From positions 1 to 52,537 of the forward strand of contig JAPOHS010000001.1 in the NCBI GenBank assembly GCA_029979325.1: a DNA stretch of 52,537 nucleotides, in the 5' to 3' direction. Source of the DNA: Pseudomonadota bacterium (GTDB taxonomy: Bacteria; Pseudomonadota; Gammaproteobacteria; UBA11654). Under the pieces are notes generated by a model. The model saw only the letters and a program-made list of their open reading frames with translations. It was not told the DNA's origin and ran no database searches. Of this stretch, positions 26,446 through 35,452 are shown piece by piece. A program made the position numbers and the translations under genes. The first letter of the stretch is position 1. Each line of letters begins with the position of its first letter.

Positions 26446-27762
26446 TTAGGACTTTGTGAATTCTTTATTGAAGTTTGACATTGCAATGTAGAGGCAGAAA
26501 AAAGCCAGAAACATTGATAAAAGATTAACCATTGTGATGGATTGACCAAGAGCCATTTCATTCTTAAACCAGAAATCAGTAATAAATCCAATGCCTGTGG
26601 TTACAATAAGTGCTGTGATCAGGTTTAAAAAAAGCATATATACTGCTGAGACTTGGGCCCTTAATTGATTAGGCGTAACAATTTGTAACACAGTTGCAGA
26701 AATAGCGAGTGGCATACTTGCGACGAAAACAAAAGGATGTAACCACCAAAGAGTTTTATCCAGACTTTCATCATTCATCACAAAATAAGAGATGGGTATG
26801 GTCACAATGCAAATCATCAAGGCAACCTTAAAATAACCATCCTGAAACCCTTTTTTCTTAAAAGTGTCGATCAACCAACCACTCAAAATGACACCACTCG
26901 TCGATAAGAAGAAAATAATAATGCCAAGCGTTCTGCCGCTCTCTGGAATACTCATCTCATGTATTCTTTGCAAATAAACAGGTATCCAAGTCAGAGCTGA
27001 GCTGATGGGAGCCCCCATAAAAGCAAACCCCAAGAAGATAAACAGATAAATCCTCCAACGTTTTTGCATGTATTTAATGGCATCAGAAATGGAAACTTTT
27101 TTATCAAGCGTATCTGCTATTCCTGTTCTTCTTGGCTCCTTAACTGTCAACATCAGAAGGCCGATTAGAACACCCGGAAGACCTACAATGATGAAGGCCA
27201 TCTGCCATGGTTTCATTTCTCCCAATAATGGAAGCATAATGGAATCTGAATTGACGACATATCCAACCACTGCACCACCAATGATAAAAGCCAAACCTCC
27301 GCCAAACATTGCTCCAGATTTATATACTGCCATTGCCCTACCCAGCTTATCTTCGCTGAAATAATCAGAAATCATGGAATAAGCTGCCGGTGTGAGTGCG
27401 GCCTCTCCTACACCAACGCCTACTCTAGCTAGAAAAAGTTGGAAAAAACTTCTGGCTAGTCCGCAAACAGCGGTCATGATGCTCCACAAAAATACTCCAA
27501 TTGCGATTATCATTCTTCTGCTCTTCACATCTGAATATTTGGCAATCGGTATCCCTGCAACTGTGTAAAATATGGCAAAAGCAAACCCCATGAGCAATCC
27601 CATCTGTGCATCAGTTGTACCCAGATCAGCTTTAATTGGTGTAACCAAAAGACTAAGAATAATTCTGTCCACGAATGAAAGAACATAAGCGAGTAAGAGA
27701 ACAAAGACCGCATACCATGCAGCCATAGAGTCTTGTTGCTTTGCATTTACAAGATCATTCAT
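26446..27762 (-). CDS. MFS transporter, Spinster/anion-symporter-like
   Basis: 438 residues with 12 predicted helices. Family marks are VLSFVDRIILSLLV in helix 1, the loop motif PIAKYSDVKSRRMII between helices 2 and 3, and RVGVGVGEAALTPAAYSMISDYF in helix 4. This subgroup imports organic anions or sphingolipid-like solutes; the ligand is unknown. It starts inside the stop region of the upstream transporter-cytochrome gene (8-base overlap), so the two are translationally coupled and may serve the same substrate. Confidence 0.9.
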   Translation of the reverse strand: MNDLVNAKQQDSMAAWYAVFVLLLAYVLSFVDRIILSLLVTPIKADLGTTDAQMGLLMGFAFAIFYTVAGIPIAKYSDVKSRRMIIAIGVFLWSIMTAVCGLARSFFQLFLARVGVGVGEAALTPAAYSMISDYFSEDKLGRAMAVYKSGAMFGGGLAFIIGGAVVGYVVNSDSIMLPLLGEMKPWQMAFIIVGLPGVLIGLLMLTVKEPRRTGIADTLDKKVSISDAIKYMQKRWRIYLFIFLGFAFMGAPISSALTWIPVYLQRIHEMSIPESGRTLGIIIFFLSTSGVILSGWLIDTFKKKGFQDGYFKVALMICIVTIPISYFVMNDESLDKTLWWLHPFVFVASMPLAISATVLQIVTPNQLRAQVSAVYMLFLNLITALIVTTGIGFITDFWFKNEMALGQSITMVNLLSMFLAFFCLYIAMSNFNKEFTKS

Positions 27763-29707
27763 TATCGATCTTTATGAAATTGGCAATTTCTTCTAGCTCA
27801 GATGCTTCAAGCCAGTTGAATCCCGGCATCACACCTCCAGAAATAGAATCCTCGTCATTCGGCATCCTTCCTGCTTTGAGAAACTCTACGATTTCATCTG
27901 TTGTCATGTTCCTCAAAAAAACTGAATTCTTGAGTGTAACACCCAGTCCTTCAATGCCATTTAGGTCTGCTCCATGACAAAAACCACATCTTGATTCATA
28001 TTTTTCATTGGAAAATGGTTCATTGTTCATGACGTTCATGACTGTAAAATCACCTTTTTCTTGAATCTCATATTTTCTTGAACCCATCCCAAATGCTTGC
28101 ACTGAAACAACGGGTCGATTGATCTCATTTAATTGAACACTGTCAATGACACCTGGAGCATTCAAGCTATATGAAGCCATTGAAATAATTGAGACAAGGA
28201 CTGCCATCAGTGCTGTGGTCATTTGTTTTGAAAACATCAACTTCACTTTAGGGATTGAGTTAACAAATGTAATGATCAATATGCTTGAGCAGAGCAAAAT
28301 ACCAATGTGCAAAATGAAGACCAGAACCTCTGGTGACCATTGGCTTCCTTGATTGTAGATCTGCGTGATTGTATCTGCCGATTCAATGGTTGTTGCACTG
28401 AGTGAATCATATGCCCAATTGACATCAAACCAATTTTGAATGGCTGTAAATAAACTGGCTGTAATCGCAAATCCCAATGCATAGCCTGATTGTCTGTATA
28501 CACCAAATAAGCCTGAAACCATACCTGCTCTTTCGGGTGGAGCGCTTGATAGCATCAAATTGTTATTCGGGGAAAAGAACAAACCTGTTCCACCACCAAT
28601 AAAGATCATCGCTGGAATGATCTCGAAAGCACCTGAGTCTGAATTCACTAAGAAAAGAAGCGTATAACCAAATCCTGTAAGAAGTGCTCCACTCATACAA
28701 AGTTTTTCTGGACCAATTCGGTCTGATAAATTACCAGCAACTGGGCTGATCAATAAAGTAGCAAGAGCAGCAGCTCCCAGTGCCAACCCTGCATCCCATG
28801 CTTTCAGCTCAAGGCCATTGATCATGATGATTGGTAAAATGAAGAGATATACTGGGAAACTTGCAAAAACCGATGTGAATGCAATAGAAGCTTTGGTGAA
28901 TTCGTTGTTGTTCGAAAAAAGCGATAAGTCGATCAATGGATCAGGGTGTTTTTTCTCCTGTTTTATAAATAGTGAAAAAAATACAAAGCCTGAAAGAAAA
29001 ATAACCCATACCATTGGTTCCAAATGGTTGTCTTCTACAGGGAGCTTATTGCAGCCATATAAAATCCCAAACAGTGCTAATGTTAAGAATACTGCTCCAG
29101 AATAGTCATAAGTTTTCTGACGTTCAGAAAATTGAAACGGTTGCTTAAATCCTAATGCCAAAAAAGCCAATACAATCGCGAGTATCGCGAACGGAATTCT
29201 GGACCAAAAGATGGCCGTCCAATCATAAGCATCGAGCAACCACCCTGCAAAAATTGGTCCCATAACAAAACCGACTGCATTGGCTGCCTGAAGAATCCCT
29301 AATGCACTGCCTCTTCTTTCAGGGCCATACATTGCAGTTGCTATTGCAAAGGTTGTTGGAAGGAACAATGCCATGCCAAAACCTTGAACAAACCGAATAA
29401 TAATCAATGTATTGGCATCTGGTGCCCAAGCACAGGCAATCATTGCAGAACTGTATATCAATGTTCCAATTTGGAAAAAACGGGCATGACCAATGCCATC
29501 AGCCATTTTTGCAGCCAAGAGCATCGGGCCGCTGGCTGCAATTAGATAACCGAGCGCTACCCAAACAATTTCACTGGTGCTTGAATCAAGCTTATCGATC
29601 ATATCTGGAATAGCGATTGGCGTGAAACTGGAATCAAGACTGGCCATCACAGATGATAGAACCAGTGATGTCATGATTAAAAAAATGCGACTGTTGGATA
29701 ATTGCAT
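27755..29707 (-). CDS. MFS transporter (DHA2/EmrB type) fused to a C-terminal cytochrome c domain
   Basis: 650 residues. Residues ~8-490 are a 14-helix DHA2-type permease (DSSFTPIAIPDMIDKL in helix 1, RFVQGFGMALFLPTTFAIA, and ERRGSALGILQAANAVGFVMGPIFAGWL as motif C). A further hydrophobic helix follows (about 495-520, TTALMAVLVSIISMASY), then a linker and a cytochrome c domain with heme site C574-G-F-C-H578 and probable axial ligand M627 in GGVMPGF. The extra helix would place the heme in the periplasm, where maturation occurs. Normal members of this permease family have no heme. Neighbours are the Fe-S beta subunit upstream (23-base gap) and an overlapping MFS gene downstream. Confidence 0.88.
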   Translation of the reverse strand: MQLSNSRIFLIMTSLVLSSVMASLDSSFTPIAIPDMIDKLDSSTSEIVWVALGYLIAASGPMLLAAKMADGIGHARFFQIGTLIYSSAMIACAWAPDANTLIIIRFVQGFGMALFLPTTFAIATAMYGPERRGSALGILQAANAVGFVMGPIFAGWLLDAYDWTAIFWSRIPFAILAIVLAFLALGFKQPFQFSERQKTYDYSGAVFLTLALFGILYGCNKLPVEDNHLEPMVWVIFLSGFVFFSLFIKQEKKHPDPLIDLSLFSNNNEFTKASIAFTSVFASFPVYLFILPIIMINGLELKAWDAGLALGAAALATLLISPVAGNLSDRIGPEKLCMSGALLTGFGYTLLFLVNSDSGAFEIIPAMIFIGGGTGLFFSPNNNLMLSSAPPERAGMVSGLFGVYRQSGYALGFAITASLFTAIQNWFDVNWAYDSLSATTIESADTITQIYNQGSQWSPEVLVFILHIGILLCSSILIITFVNSIPKVKLMFSKQMTTALMAVLVSIISMASYSLNAPGVIDSVQLNEINRPVVSVQAFGMGSRKYEIQEKGDFTVMNVMNNEPFSNEKYESRCGFCHGADLNGIEGLGVTLKNSVFLRNMTTDEIVEFLKAGRMPNDEDSISGGVMPGFNWLEASELEEIANFIKIDNE

Positions 29708-29730
29708 CTTAATCGCCTTATTGTAATGAA

Positions 29731-30720
29731 TTAATAAATTTTGACGTCAGGAATACTAAATAAGGACTTCCACTCTTTGGCAATCAGAATATCCATCAAT
29801 CTGGATTCCTTTCCTTCTTGCTTTTTTTCCATCTCAAACTGAAGTGTAATCAGTGCTTCATCCACGGCATCTCCAAATAAACTTCTTAAGTATTCTGTTG
29901 GAACCCTTGGGTCATCCGAGAAATCTCCATCTTCATCGAAATTTGGTGGCAACATTGGTGGCACATAGAATACGTTTGGATCTGTTCCATATTCTGGATG
30001 AAGTGGTAGTGCAACCTTCCACTGATAGACTAATTCATTAATGGGGCCATCCTCGTCCTCCAAAAACCCAACAAACCTTAGTCTACCTGGGCATTGCCTT
30101 GCACAGGCTGGTGCAACACCTTCTTCTAATCTCGGGAAACAGAATATGCATTTCTGTGATTTACCAGTGATGTAATTAAAATAAATCTTATCGTATGGAC
30201 ATGCTTTATTACATTCTCTGATTCCTTGGCATTTATCTTCGTCAATGAGAACTACACCATCTTCTTCTCTCTTGTAAATGGCTCTCACGGGACATGCTTC
30301 TAAGCATGCAGGCTTAGTGCAATGGTTGCACATTCTGGGTAAATAGAAATGGTAATTATTTGGATAATCTCCAGAGCTGGTATCTTCATCCCAGTTGGCA
30401 CCTTTGGTCATTGGCTTTTCTTGTTGAAGTCTGACCTCAACGCCTTTGAAATAAACTTCGTCATGATTTAGTGGGACTTCTTCACCATGATCTTCTTTTT
30501 TTGGCATCAATCCATCACGTTTGAGATTTCCTTGATCGTCAAAACCTCCGCCGCCTTCTTCCCAGTATCTTGGATAACCGGGACCGGGCTTTGTCTCAAC
30601 ATTATTCCATAGCATATATTCTTGGCCAGGTTCGTCTGTCCAAAGAGATTTACAAGCAGTCGTGCAGGTTTGACAACCGATACACTTGTTTAAATCTATC
30701 ACCATAGCAACCTGACCCAT
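29731..30720 (-). CDS. Molybdoenzyme beta subunit with four Fe-S clusters (DMSO-reductase family, type II-like)
   Basis: 329 residues, like the beta subunits of nitrate reductase A, dimethylsulfide, ethylbenzene and selenate enzymes. Cysteine groups: C13/C16/C19/C23, C131/C134/C139/C143, C164/C170/C174 and C191/C194/C206/C210. The third group reads C-x2-I-x2-C-x3-C-P, with Ile at the place of Trp in NarH, so this site should hold a [3Fe-4S] cluster. There is no signal sequence, as expected for a subunit exported bound to its Tat-tagged partner. It carries electrons between the molybdenum centre and an acceptor. AAGG lies just before the ATG, and the gene starts 3 bases after the chaperone gene. 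Confidence 0.93.
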   Translation of the reverse strand: MGQVAMVIDLNKCIGCQTCTTACKSLWTDEPGQEYMLWNNVETKPGPGYPRYWEEGGGGFDDQGNLKRDGLMPKKEDHGEEVPLNHDEVYFKGVEVRLQQEKPMTKGANWDEDTSSGDYPNNYHFYLPRMCNHCTKPACLEACPVRAIYKREEDGVVLIDEDKCQGIRECNKACPYDKIYFNYITGKSQKCIFCFPRLEEGVAPACARQCPGRLRFVGFLEDEDGPINELVYQWKVALPLHPEYGTDPNVFYVPPMLPPNFDEDGDFSDDPRVPTEYLRSLFGDAVDEALITLQFEMEKKQEGKESRLMDILIAKEWKSLFSIPDVKIY

Positions 30721-30723
30721 ACC

Positions 30724-31368
30724 TTAACCTCCAGCTACATCTTTATGTGAAATGGTTTCCTTTTGCCAATGTTGGTCTTTTAAAAGGAAGTCTTCTAATT
30801 CTATAACAATTTTAGTGTAGATATCACTCTCATCTAGAGTTGATAACTTCTTTAGGAATGATGGAACCCAATTTATCAAATGCTTTTCTATAAAATCAAG
30901 CTGACCCAATTGGAACGAAAGCTTATCACTCTCTGCACGAAGCTCGCCAATAATCAAAAAATGCATGAACTCTAATTCGATGGATAAATGATCCATTTGC
31001 CATTGAAACTCCTCATCCAATTGATAGCCAAAATAATCATAGAATCTGACCAGGTCTTCTCTGAGTTTTGCTGGCTGTGCCAAAAAAAGATCCTCTCTTA
31101 TTGGCACAGGAGGTCCGTCATCTCCGACCTCAAATAAACCACTGTATCTCAGGCGGAGTTCATCATGATCAAGTTTGATATAAGCATCGATCATTTCTCT
31201 AACATTGAAATCAAAAGGCAAACCCTTGAAAGATATTTCTGAGGTTAAGCTCAATGGTTTCAATTCATGAGGCGAACTCAGAAGTTGTGAGAAAAGTGAA
31301 TATATTGTGGCACGTGGCAGTGATGTAATCTCTGATTGTCTTTGCGCTTCAATCGTTACTCTTTCCAT
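30724..31368 (-). CDS. TorD-family molybdoenzyme maturation chaperone
   Basis: About 214 residues from the Met in MERVTIEAQRQSEI, placed 7 bases after the alpha-subunit stop; a longer frame reaches into that gene and is less likely. It is all-helical, with PRATIYSLFSQLLSSPHELK near the start and ELEFMHFLIIGELRAESDKL in the middle, typical of TorD/DdhD/NarJ chaperones. Such proteins bind the Tat signal of the catalytic subunit and hold it until the cofactor is loaded. Its place between alpha and beta genes is unusual: characterised type II operons keep A and B adjacent. Confidence 0.85.
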   Translation of the reverse strand: MERVTIEAQRQSEITSLPRATIYSLFSQLLSSPHELKPLSLTSEISFKGLPFDFNVREMIDAYIKLDHDELRLRYSGLFEVGDDGPPVPIREDLFLAQPAKLREDLVRFYDYFGYQLDEEFQWQMDHLSIELEFMHFLIIGELRAESDKLSFQLGQLDFIEKHLINWVPSFLKKLSTLDESDIYTKIVIELEDFLLKDQHWQKETISHKDVAGG

Positions 31369-31375
31369 AATTGAA

Positions 31376-34117
31376 TTACGCTGACTTCTCAAAATCACAG
31401 GTAAAATCCTTATATGTCTGATTTGGAGCAAAAGCCAAAGGTTGATAGCCAAGATGGCCATAATCTCCTGCCATAGAAGTTGGCTTAATTAATCCACCTG
31501 TTGGAATGACTTCACTGAAGTTCTTACCCCCTTTGAACATTTTAGGATCCCAACCATGGTACATGAACAACATGCCTGGCTGGATGCCTGAACTCACATG
31601 CGCCATCGCGAAGAATTCACCGGCTGTGTTATAGACCCTGATCATATCTCCATCTTGGACGCCCCTATTGGTGGCATCGTCAGGGTTCACATAAATATCT
31701 GGCTCACCTCTTTGCAAACTCAGAAGAAACGAATCATCCCGCCAAGTGCTGTGTATCCCATGTCTGGCATGCCCCATCATCATCCTCAATGGGAATTCAT
31801 CAATTTTCAATGGCTCTTTAAAAGTCGGTAAAGTTTCACCAAATTCGATAAACCATTCATGATCGATATAAAATTGTTGTCTGCCGGTGAAGGTTTCATA
31901 GGGTAATTTTTTCTTAACGCTCTTTACAATTTCGTTGTGATATGGAGATTCATCTTTTTCCCACATTGTATTTTCAACGCCTTCAACTTTGACGATCCCT
32001 TTTTGAGATAGCTCCTCAAAACTAATCTTTGGTATTCCATGACTTGCATTGATAATGAACTGAGCAACATCTTTGGAATTATTTACTCTGCCCCCCATGG
32101 TATAAAGTTCCAAAGTTTTGGTGTAATCCCTTCGGACTGTTCTTCCATCAACGGCGTCTTGAATTGGCTTGATATTCCTTTCTTTTGCTCTTCTTGAAAT
32201 AGCCTCAGCCAACCTTCTGTTTGCTTCCCAGTCATCCACAGCTTCACCCAGAGGAGGCACGGCTTCATTGAGAACTTGTAAATATGGAACCCTTGATTGA
32301 AGCATTAAATCATTTCTCTCGTAATGATGAGCAATGGGTAAAACATAATCTGAATACAATGACGTCACGCCCATATCTGGCGCAAGGGATACGATTGTCT
32401 CTAGCTCCTCAAATGCTGTTTTTCTCCAAGTGCTGCCAGTCGCTCTCCAATTGGCACCATTGTTGCCTGCAAAAAAGCCCATTTTCCATCCATTTTTACT
32501 GTAATCAGGGAACCAATCTTCTTCGATGCTTTTCTTATAATATCGATCAAATTTTTCTGCTAAATCATTGCCATAAATTTTTTGATTTAACTCTTTCATG
32601 TCAGCATGATCGTAGTCCCAAGTTGTAGAAGAAATGAGTCTGAAAGCTGGGCCAACGTCTGAAAAGCCAAACTGTGTCAGTCCCCTAGCATTGGGAGAGT
32701 TTGCTATTTGAAGCCCTCCGCCTTCTTTTCCTGTGCTTCCTGTCAAAGCCAGAAGTAAAAGCATGGCTCTTTGTAATAAGTCACCGTGAAGCCATTTACA
32801 TGAAGCGTAACCTGCATAGATCATACCTGGATCTGCATCTGCAAAGATTTTTGCCGTTTTTTCTATGACCTTGGCACTGACACCTGTGATTTCAGATGCT
32901 GTCTCTGGTTTATAATTTTCTGATTCCTCTTTGAGTAACTCAAAAACAGTTGTGACCTCGACTTCGCCATCCAATGTATCGACAATCCATCTTCCCTGTA
33001 GACTGGGTTTGATTTCACCCAACTCAAGTGTTCCGTACTTCCTTCTGTCTCTTCCAAATGGTTTGTCTGCACGACCTGTTCCTGGCGCCTGAACCACTGA
33101 GTTGGTTGATTCATCCCACATGTAATAAACATTGTCAGCGACAGCGAGCAATCCATAGAGTGACAAATCTTCTCTTCTCAGAAATTCTTTTGTATCTGTT
33201 CTTACAAGAAAAGGAAGGTCTGTTTGTTCTTTGATGTACTCTGCCTGATAAAGTTTGTCCCTCAAGATGACTTGAACCATAGACATGGCCAATGCTGCAT
33301 CAGTTCCTGGTTTAGGATTTAGCCAAAGGCTTGAATGCATAGCAGTGGGTGTGAATTCTGGTGAAACAGCAATGACTTGTGTGCCATTGTATTTGGCTTC
33401 CCAAAAGAAATGTGCGTCAGGAATTCTGGTTGCAGCAGGGTTACTCATCCAAACCATCACACACTTTGACTTATATACTGAGGCAAATGTATCTCCAGTA
33501 TATACTTGCCCCAAAGTCATGTAAGAACCTGTAGGTAAATCGCCCACCCCTGAAAAGAATTCCGGAACAGTGATTCCGGTGATGTTTCCTAATCTCAGTA
33601 ATGAAGCATAAGATGCGAGCTTGACTGACATCTGAGTGCCGCTTCCATAAGAGATGCACTCTGGATTGAACTCAGTGGCATAATCTAAGAACTTGTCTGC
33701 AATCTCTGTTGTTGCTTGTTCCCATGAGATTCTTTCCCACTTGCCTTCTCCTCTCTCTCCAACTCTTTTGAGGGGATAAAGTATTCGTTGTTTTCCATAC
33801 ATATATTTATGATGACGCAATCCTTTTTGGCAACCTCTTGGCCCAAAATCAGGGACATCACCAAGTTGTTCATACTGACCTTGCTGTTCCTCTCTCCACA
33901 CAACACCATCTTTGATGTAAACATTGAATGCACAAGTGCCAGCACAGTTGGTGCCATGGGTTCCCCTGACAACTTTGTCCCATGTCCATTTTTTTCTGTA
34001 TAAATCTTCGGTGCCACGATAAGGGTTATCCGCGATTGCTTGACTGCTCATGGAGTATTGAAGCAAAAGACCTGTTGACGCTGAACCCTTTAAAAAATTT
34101 CTTCTATTTATCTTCAA
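31376..34117 (-). CDS. Molybdopterin oxidoreductase alpha subunit, type II DMSO-reductase family, Tat-exported
   Basis: 913 residues. Tat signal: R5-R-N-F-L-K at the N-terminus followed by a hydrophobic stretch. The FS0 cluster motif is H54-x3-C58-x3-C62...C96, and the His marks type II enzymes. D193 in SGVGDLPTG is the likely molybdenum ligand. Bis-MGD-binding blocks follow (VMVWMSNPAATRIPDAHFFW, LTGSTGKEGGGLQI, and late VNPDDATNRGVQDGDMIRVYN). Relatives oxidise hydrocarbons, sterols or dimethylsulfide, or reduce chlorate, selenate or nitrate; the direction cannot be told here. It is the first gene of a minus-strand operon and is divergent from moeA. Confidence 0.93.
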   Translation of the reverse strand: MKINRRNFLKGSASTGLLLQYSMSSQAIADNPYRGTEDLYRKKWTWDKVVRGTHGTNCAGTCAFNVYIKDGVVWREEQQGQYEQLGDVPDFGPRGCQKGLRHHKYMYGKQRILYPLKRVGERGEGKWERISWEQATTEIADKFLDYATEFNPECISYGSGTQMSVKLASYASLLRLGNITGITVPEFFSGVGDLPTGSYMTLGQVYTGDTFASVYKSKCVMVWMSNPAATRIPDAHFFWEAKYNGTQVIAVSPEFTPTAMHSSLWLNPKPGTDAALAMSMVQVILRDKLYQAEYIKEQTDLPFLVRTDTKEFLRREDLSLYGLLAVADNVYYMWDESTNSVVQAPGTGRADKPFGRDRRKYGTLELGEIKPSLQGRWIVDTLDGEVEVTTVFELLKEESENYKPETASEITGVSAKVIEKTAKIFADADPGMIYAGYASCKWLHGDLLQRAMLLLLALTGSTGKEGGGLQIANSPNARGLTQFGFSDVGPAFRLISSTTWDYDHADMKELNQKIYGNDLAEKFDRYYKKSIEEDWFPDYSKNGWKMGFFAGNNGANWRATGSTWRKTAFEELETIVSLAPDMGVTSLYSDYVLPIAHHYERNDLMLQSRVPYLQVLNEAVPPLGEAVDDWEANRRLAEAISRRAKERNIKPIQDAVDGRTVRRDYTKTLELYTMGGRVNNSKDVAQFIINASHGIPKISFEELSQKGIVKVEGVENTMWEKDESPYHNEIVKSVKKKLPYETFTGRQQFYIDHEWFIEFGETLPTFKEPLKIDEFPLRMMMGHARHGIHSTWRDDSFLLSLQRGEPDIYVNPDDATNRGVQDGDMIRVYNTAGEFFAMAHVSSGIQPGMLFMYHGWDPKMFKGGKNFSEVIPTGGLIKPTSMAGDYGHLGYQPLAFAPNQTYKDFTCDFEKSA

Positions 34118-34213
34118 ATCGAATAGATATTAGTTTTTTTACAGCATCATTCTATCCTAAATTTCAAAAATTTTTATTTCTTTGCATCATAATTAGAACT
34201 AGTATCAGATCAG

Positions 34214-35443
34214 ATGAAAAACTACTCGAAAGCATTAAATATAATAGAACAAGCGGTCACAACTTTTGGAACCGAAGAGGTAGACGTAAGATCTGCGAAT
34301 GGAGTCATCACAAATAATATTTTCGCGGGTCATCCTGTCCCATCGTTTTCCAATTCAGCCATGGATGGATATTGTTTGAAAAGCAGCACCACAGAAAAAG
34401 CAAGTTCAGATAATCAAATTGAATTTCAAATAAAAGGTTCAATTTTTGCTGGAGACGAGCCTCCATCGAATATAAAGAATTCAGAGATATTTGAAATCAT
34501 GACCGGTGCCAAAATGCCAGATGATATGGACACCGTTCTGCCTGTTGAAAAAGGCAAACTGATTGAAAAAGATGGCTCTAAGTTTCTCGTGATAAATGAA
34601 CCCGTTGAAAAAGATGCAAATGTTAGAAAATCGGGTGAAGATTTCCAAAAAGATGACTTGATATTGTCAAAGGGGTCACTGATCAATGACCATCATAAGA
34701 TTGGGGTGATCATGAATAACATCAACACAGTTCAAGTATTTAGAAAACCTTTGATTGGCATCCTCACCACAGGAAATGAGTTGAATCAAGATTCTTCATC
34801 ATCGGTTCCAAATTCAAATGGTCCATTTCTAGAATCTGCAGTTCAATCAATGGGTCTTGAATGCACAATGAATCTGCATGCAGAGGATCAGATCAATCTC
34901 ATCATTAATCAAATTCAAAAGCTGAAGGATAACGACGCAAATATCATTCTGACGAGTGGGGGCGTCTCGGCAGGTAAAGCTGATTTCATTCCTGCAGCAC
35001 TCATGGAAATGGGCGCAGAAATACTTTTTCATAAACTCTGGATCAGGCCTGGAAAGCCGGTACTGATGGCAAAATTTCCTGATGGTCAAATTGTCTTTGG
35101 CCTACCTGGTAACCCGGTCTCTGTTGCAGTCGGATTCAGATTCCTTGCTGCTCAAGCGATCAGAGTTGCTCAAGGTAGAAAATTAGAAAAGCCCATTACC
35201 AGCAAGAATTTAAAAAGTTATAAAAAATCTGAAAAGTTTTGCTTGTTTGCAAAAGCCATTGCTCACATTGATGAGGATGGACAAATTCATACTGAAGTCA
35301 TGTCTGGGCAAGAATCGTTCAAGGTGAAACCATTTCGTGATGCAAACTGTTGGGCATTGATTCCAGAGGGGGTTGAGACAATAAAAAAAGGTGAGATTAT
35401 CTCAATTTATCCCCTTTCTAATGATGGAAATATCAATTTTTAA
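34214..35443 (+). CDS. moeA: Molybdopterin molybdenumtransferase MoeA
   Basis: 409 residues, the usual MoeA length. N-terminal block HPVPSFSNSAMDGYCLKS; the central domain has IFEIMTGAKMPDDMDTVLPVE and NVRKSGEDF; the MoCF-like domain has IGILTTGNEL, NSNGPFLESAV, ILTSGGVSAGKADF and LPGNPVSVAVGF. It inserts molybdate into adenylylated molybdopterin. It is divergent from the molybdoenzyme operon with a 96-bp shared upstream region, so the cofactor step is physically linked to the enzyme that needs it. Confidence 0.95.
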   Translation: MKNYSKALNIIEQAVTTFGTEEVDVRSANGVITNNIFAGHPVPSFSNSAMDGYCLKSSTTEKASSDNQIEFQIKGSIFAGDEPPSNIKNSEIFEIMTGAKMPDDMDTVLPVEKGKLIEKDGSKFLVINEPVEKDANVRKSGEDFQKDDLILSKGSLINDHHKIGVIMNNINTVQVFRKPLIGILTTGNELNQDSSSSVPNSNGPFLESAVQSMGLECTMNLHAEDQINLIINQIQKLKDNDANIILTSGGVSAGKADFIPAALMEMGAEILFHKLWIRPGKPVLMAKFPDGQIVFGLPGNPVSVAVGFRFLAAQAIRVAQGRKLEKPITSKNLKSYKKSEKFCLFAKAIAHIDEDGQIHTEVMSGQESFKVKPFRDANCWALIPEGVETIKKGEIISIYPLSNDGNINF

Positions 35444-35452
35444 ATTTCTCAC

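Noticed and set aside
33685..34017. Frames of 100+ codons inside the alpha subunit gene and others inside alaS
   Set aside because: They lie in a second frame or on the opposite strand of strongly conserved genes, with no family signature and no ribosome site.
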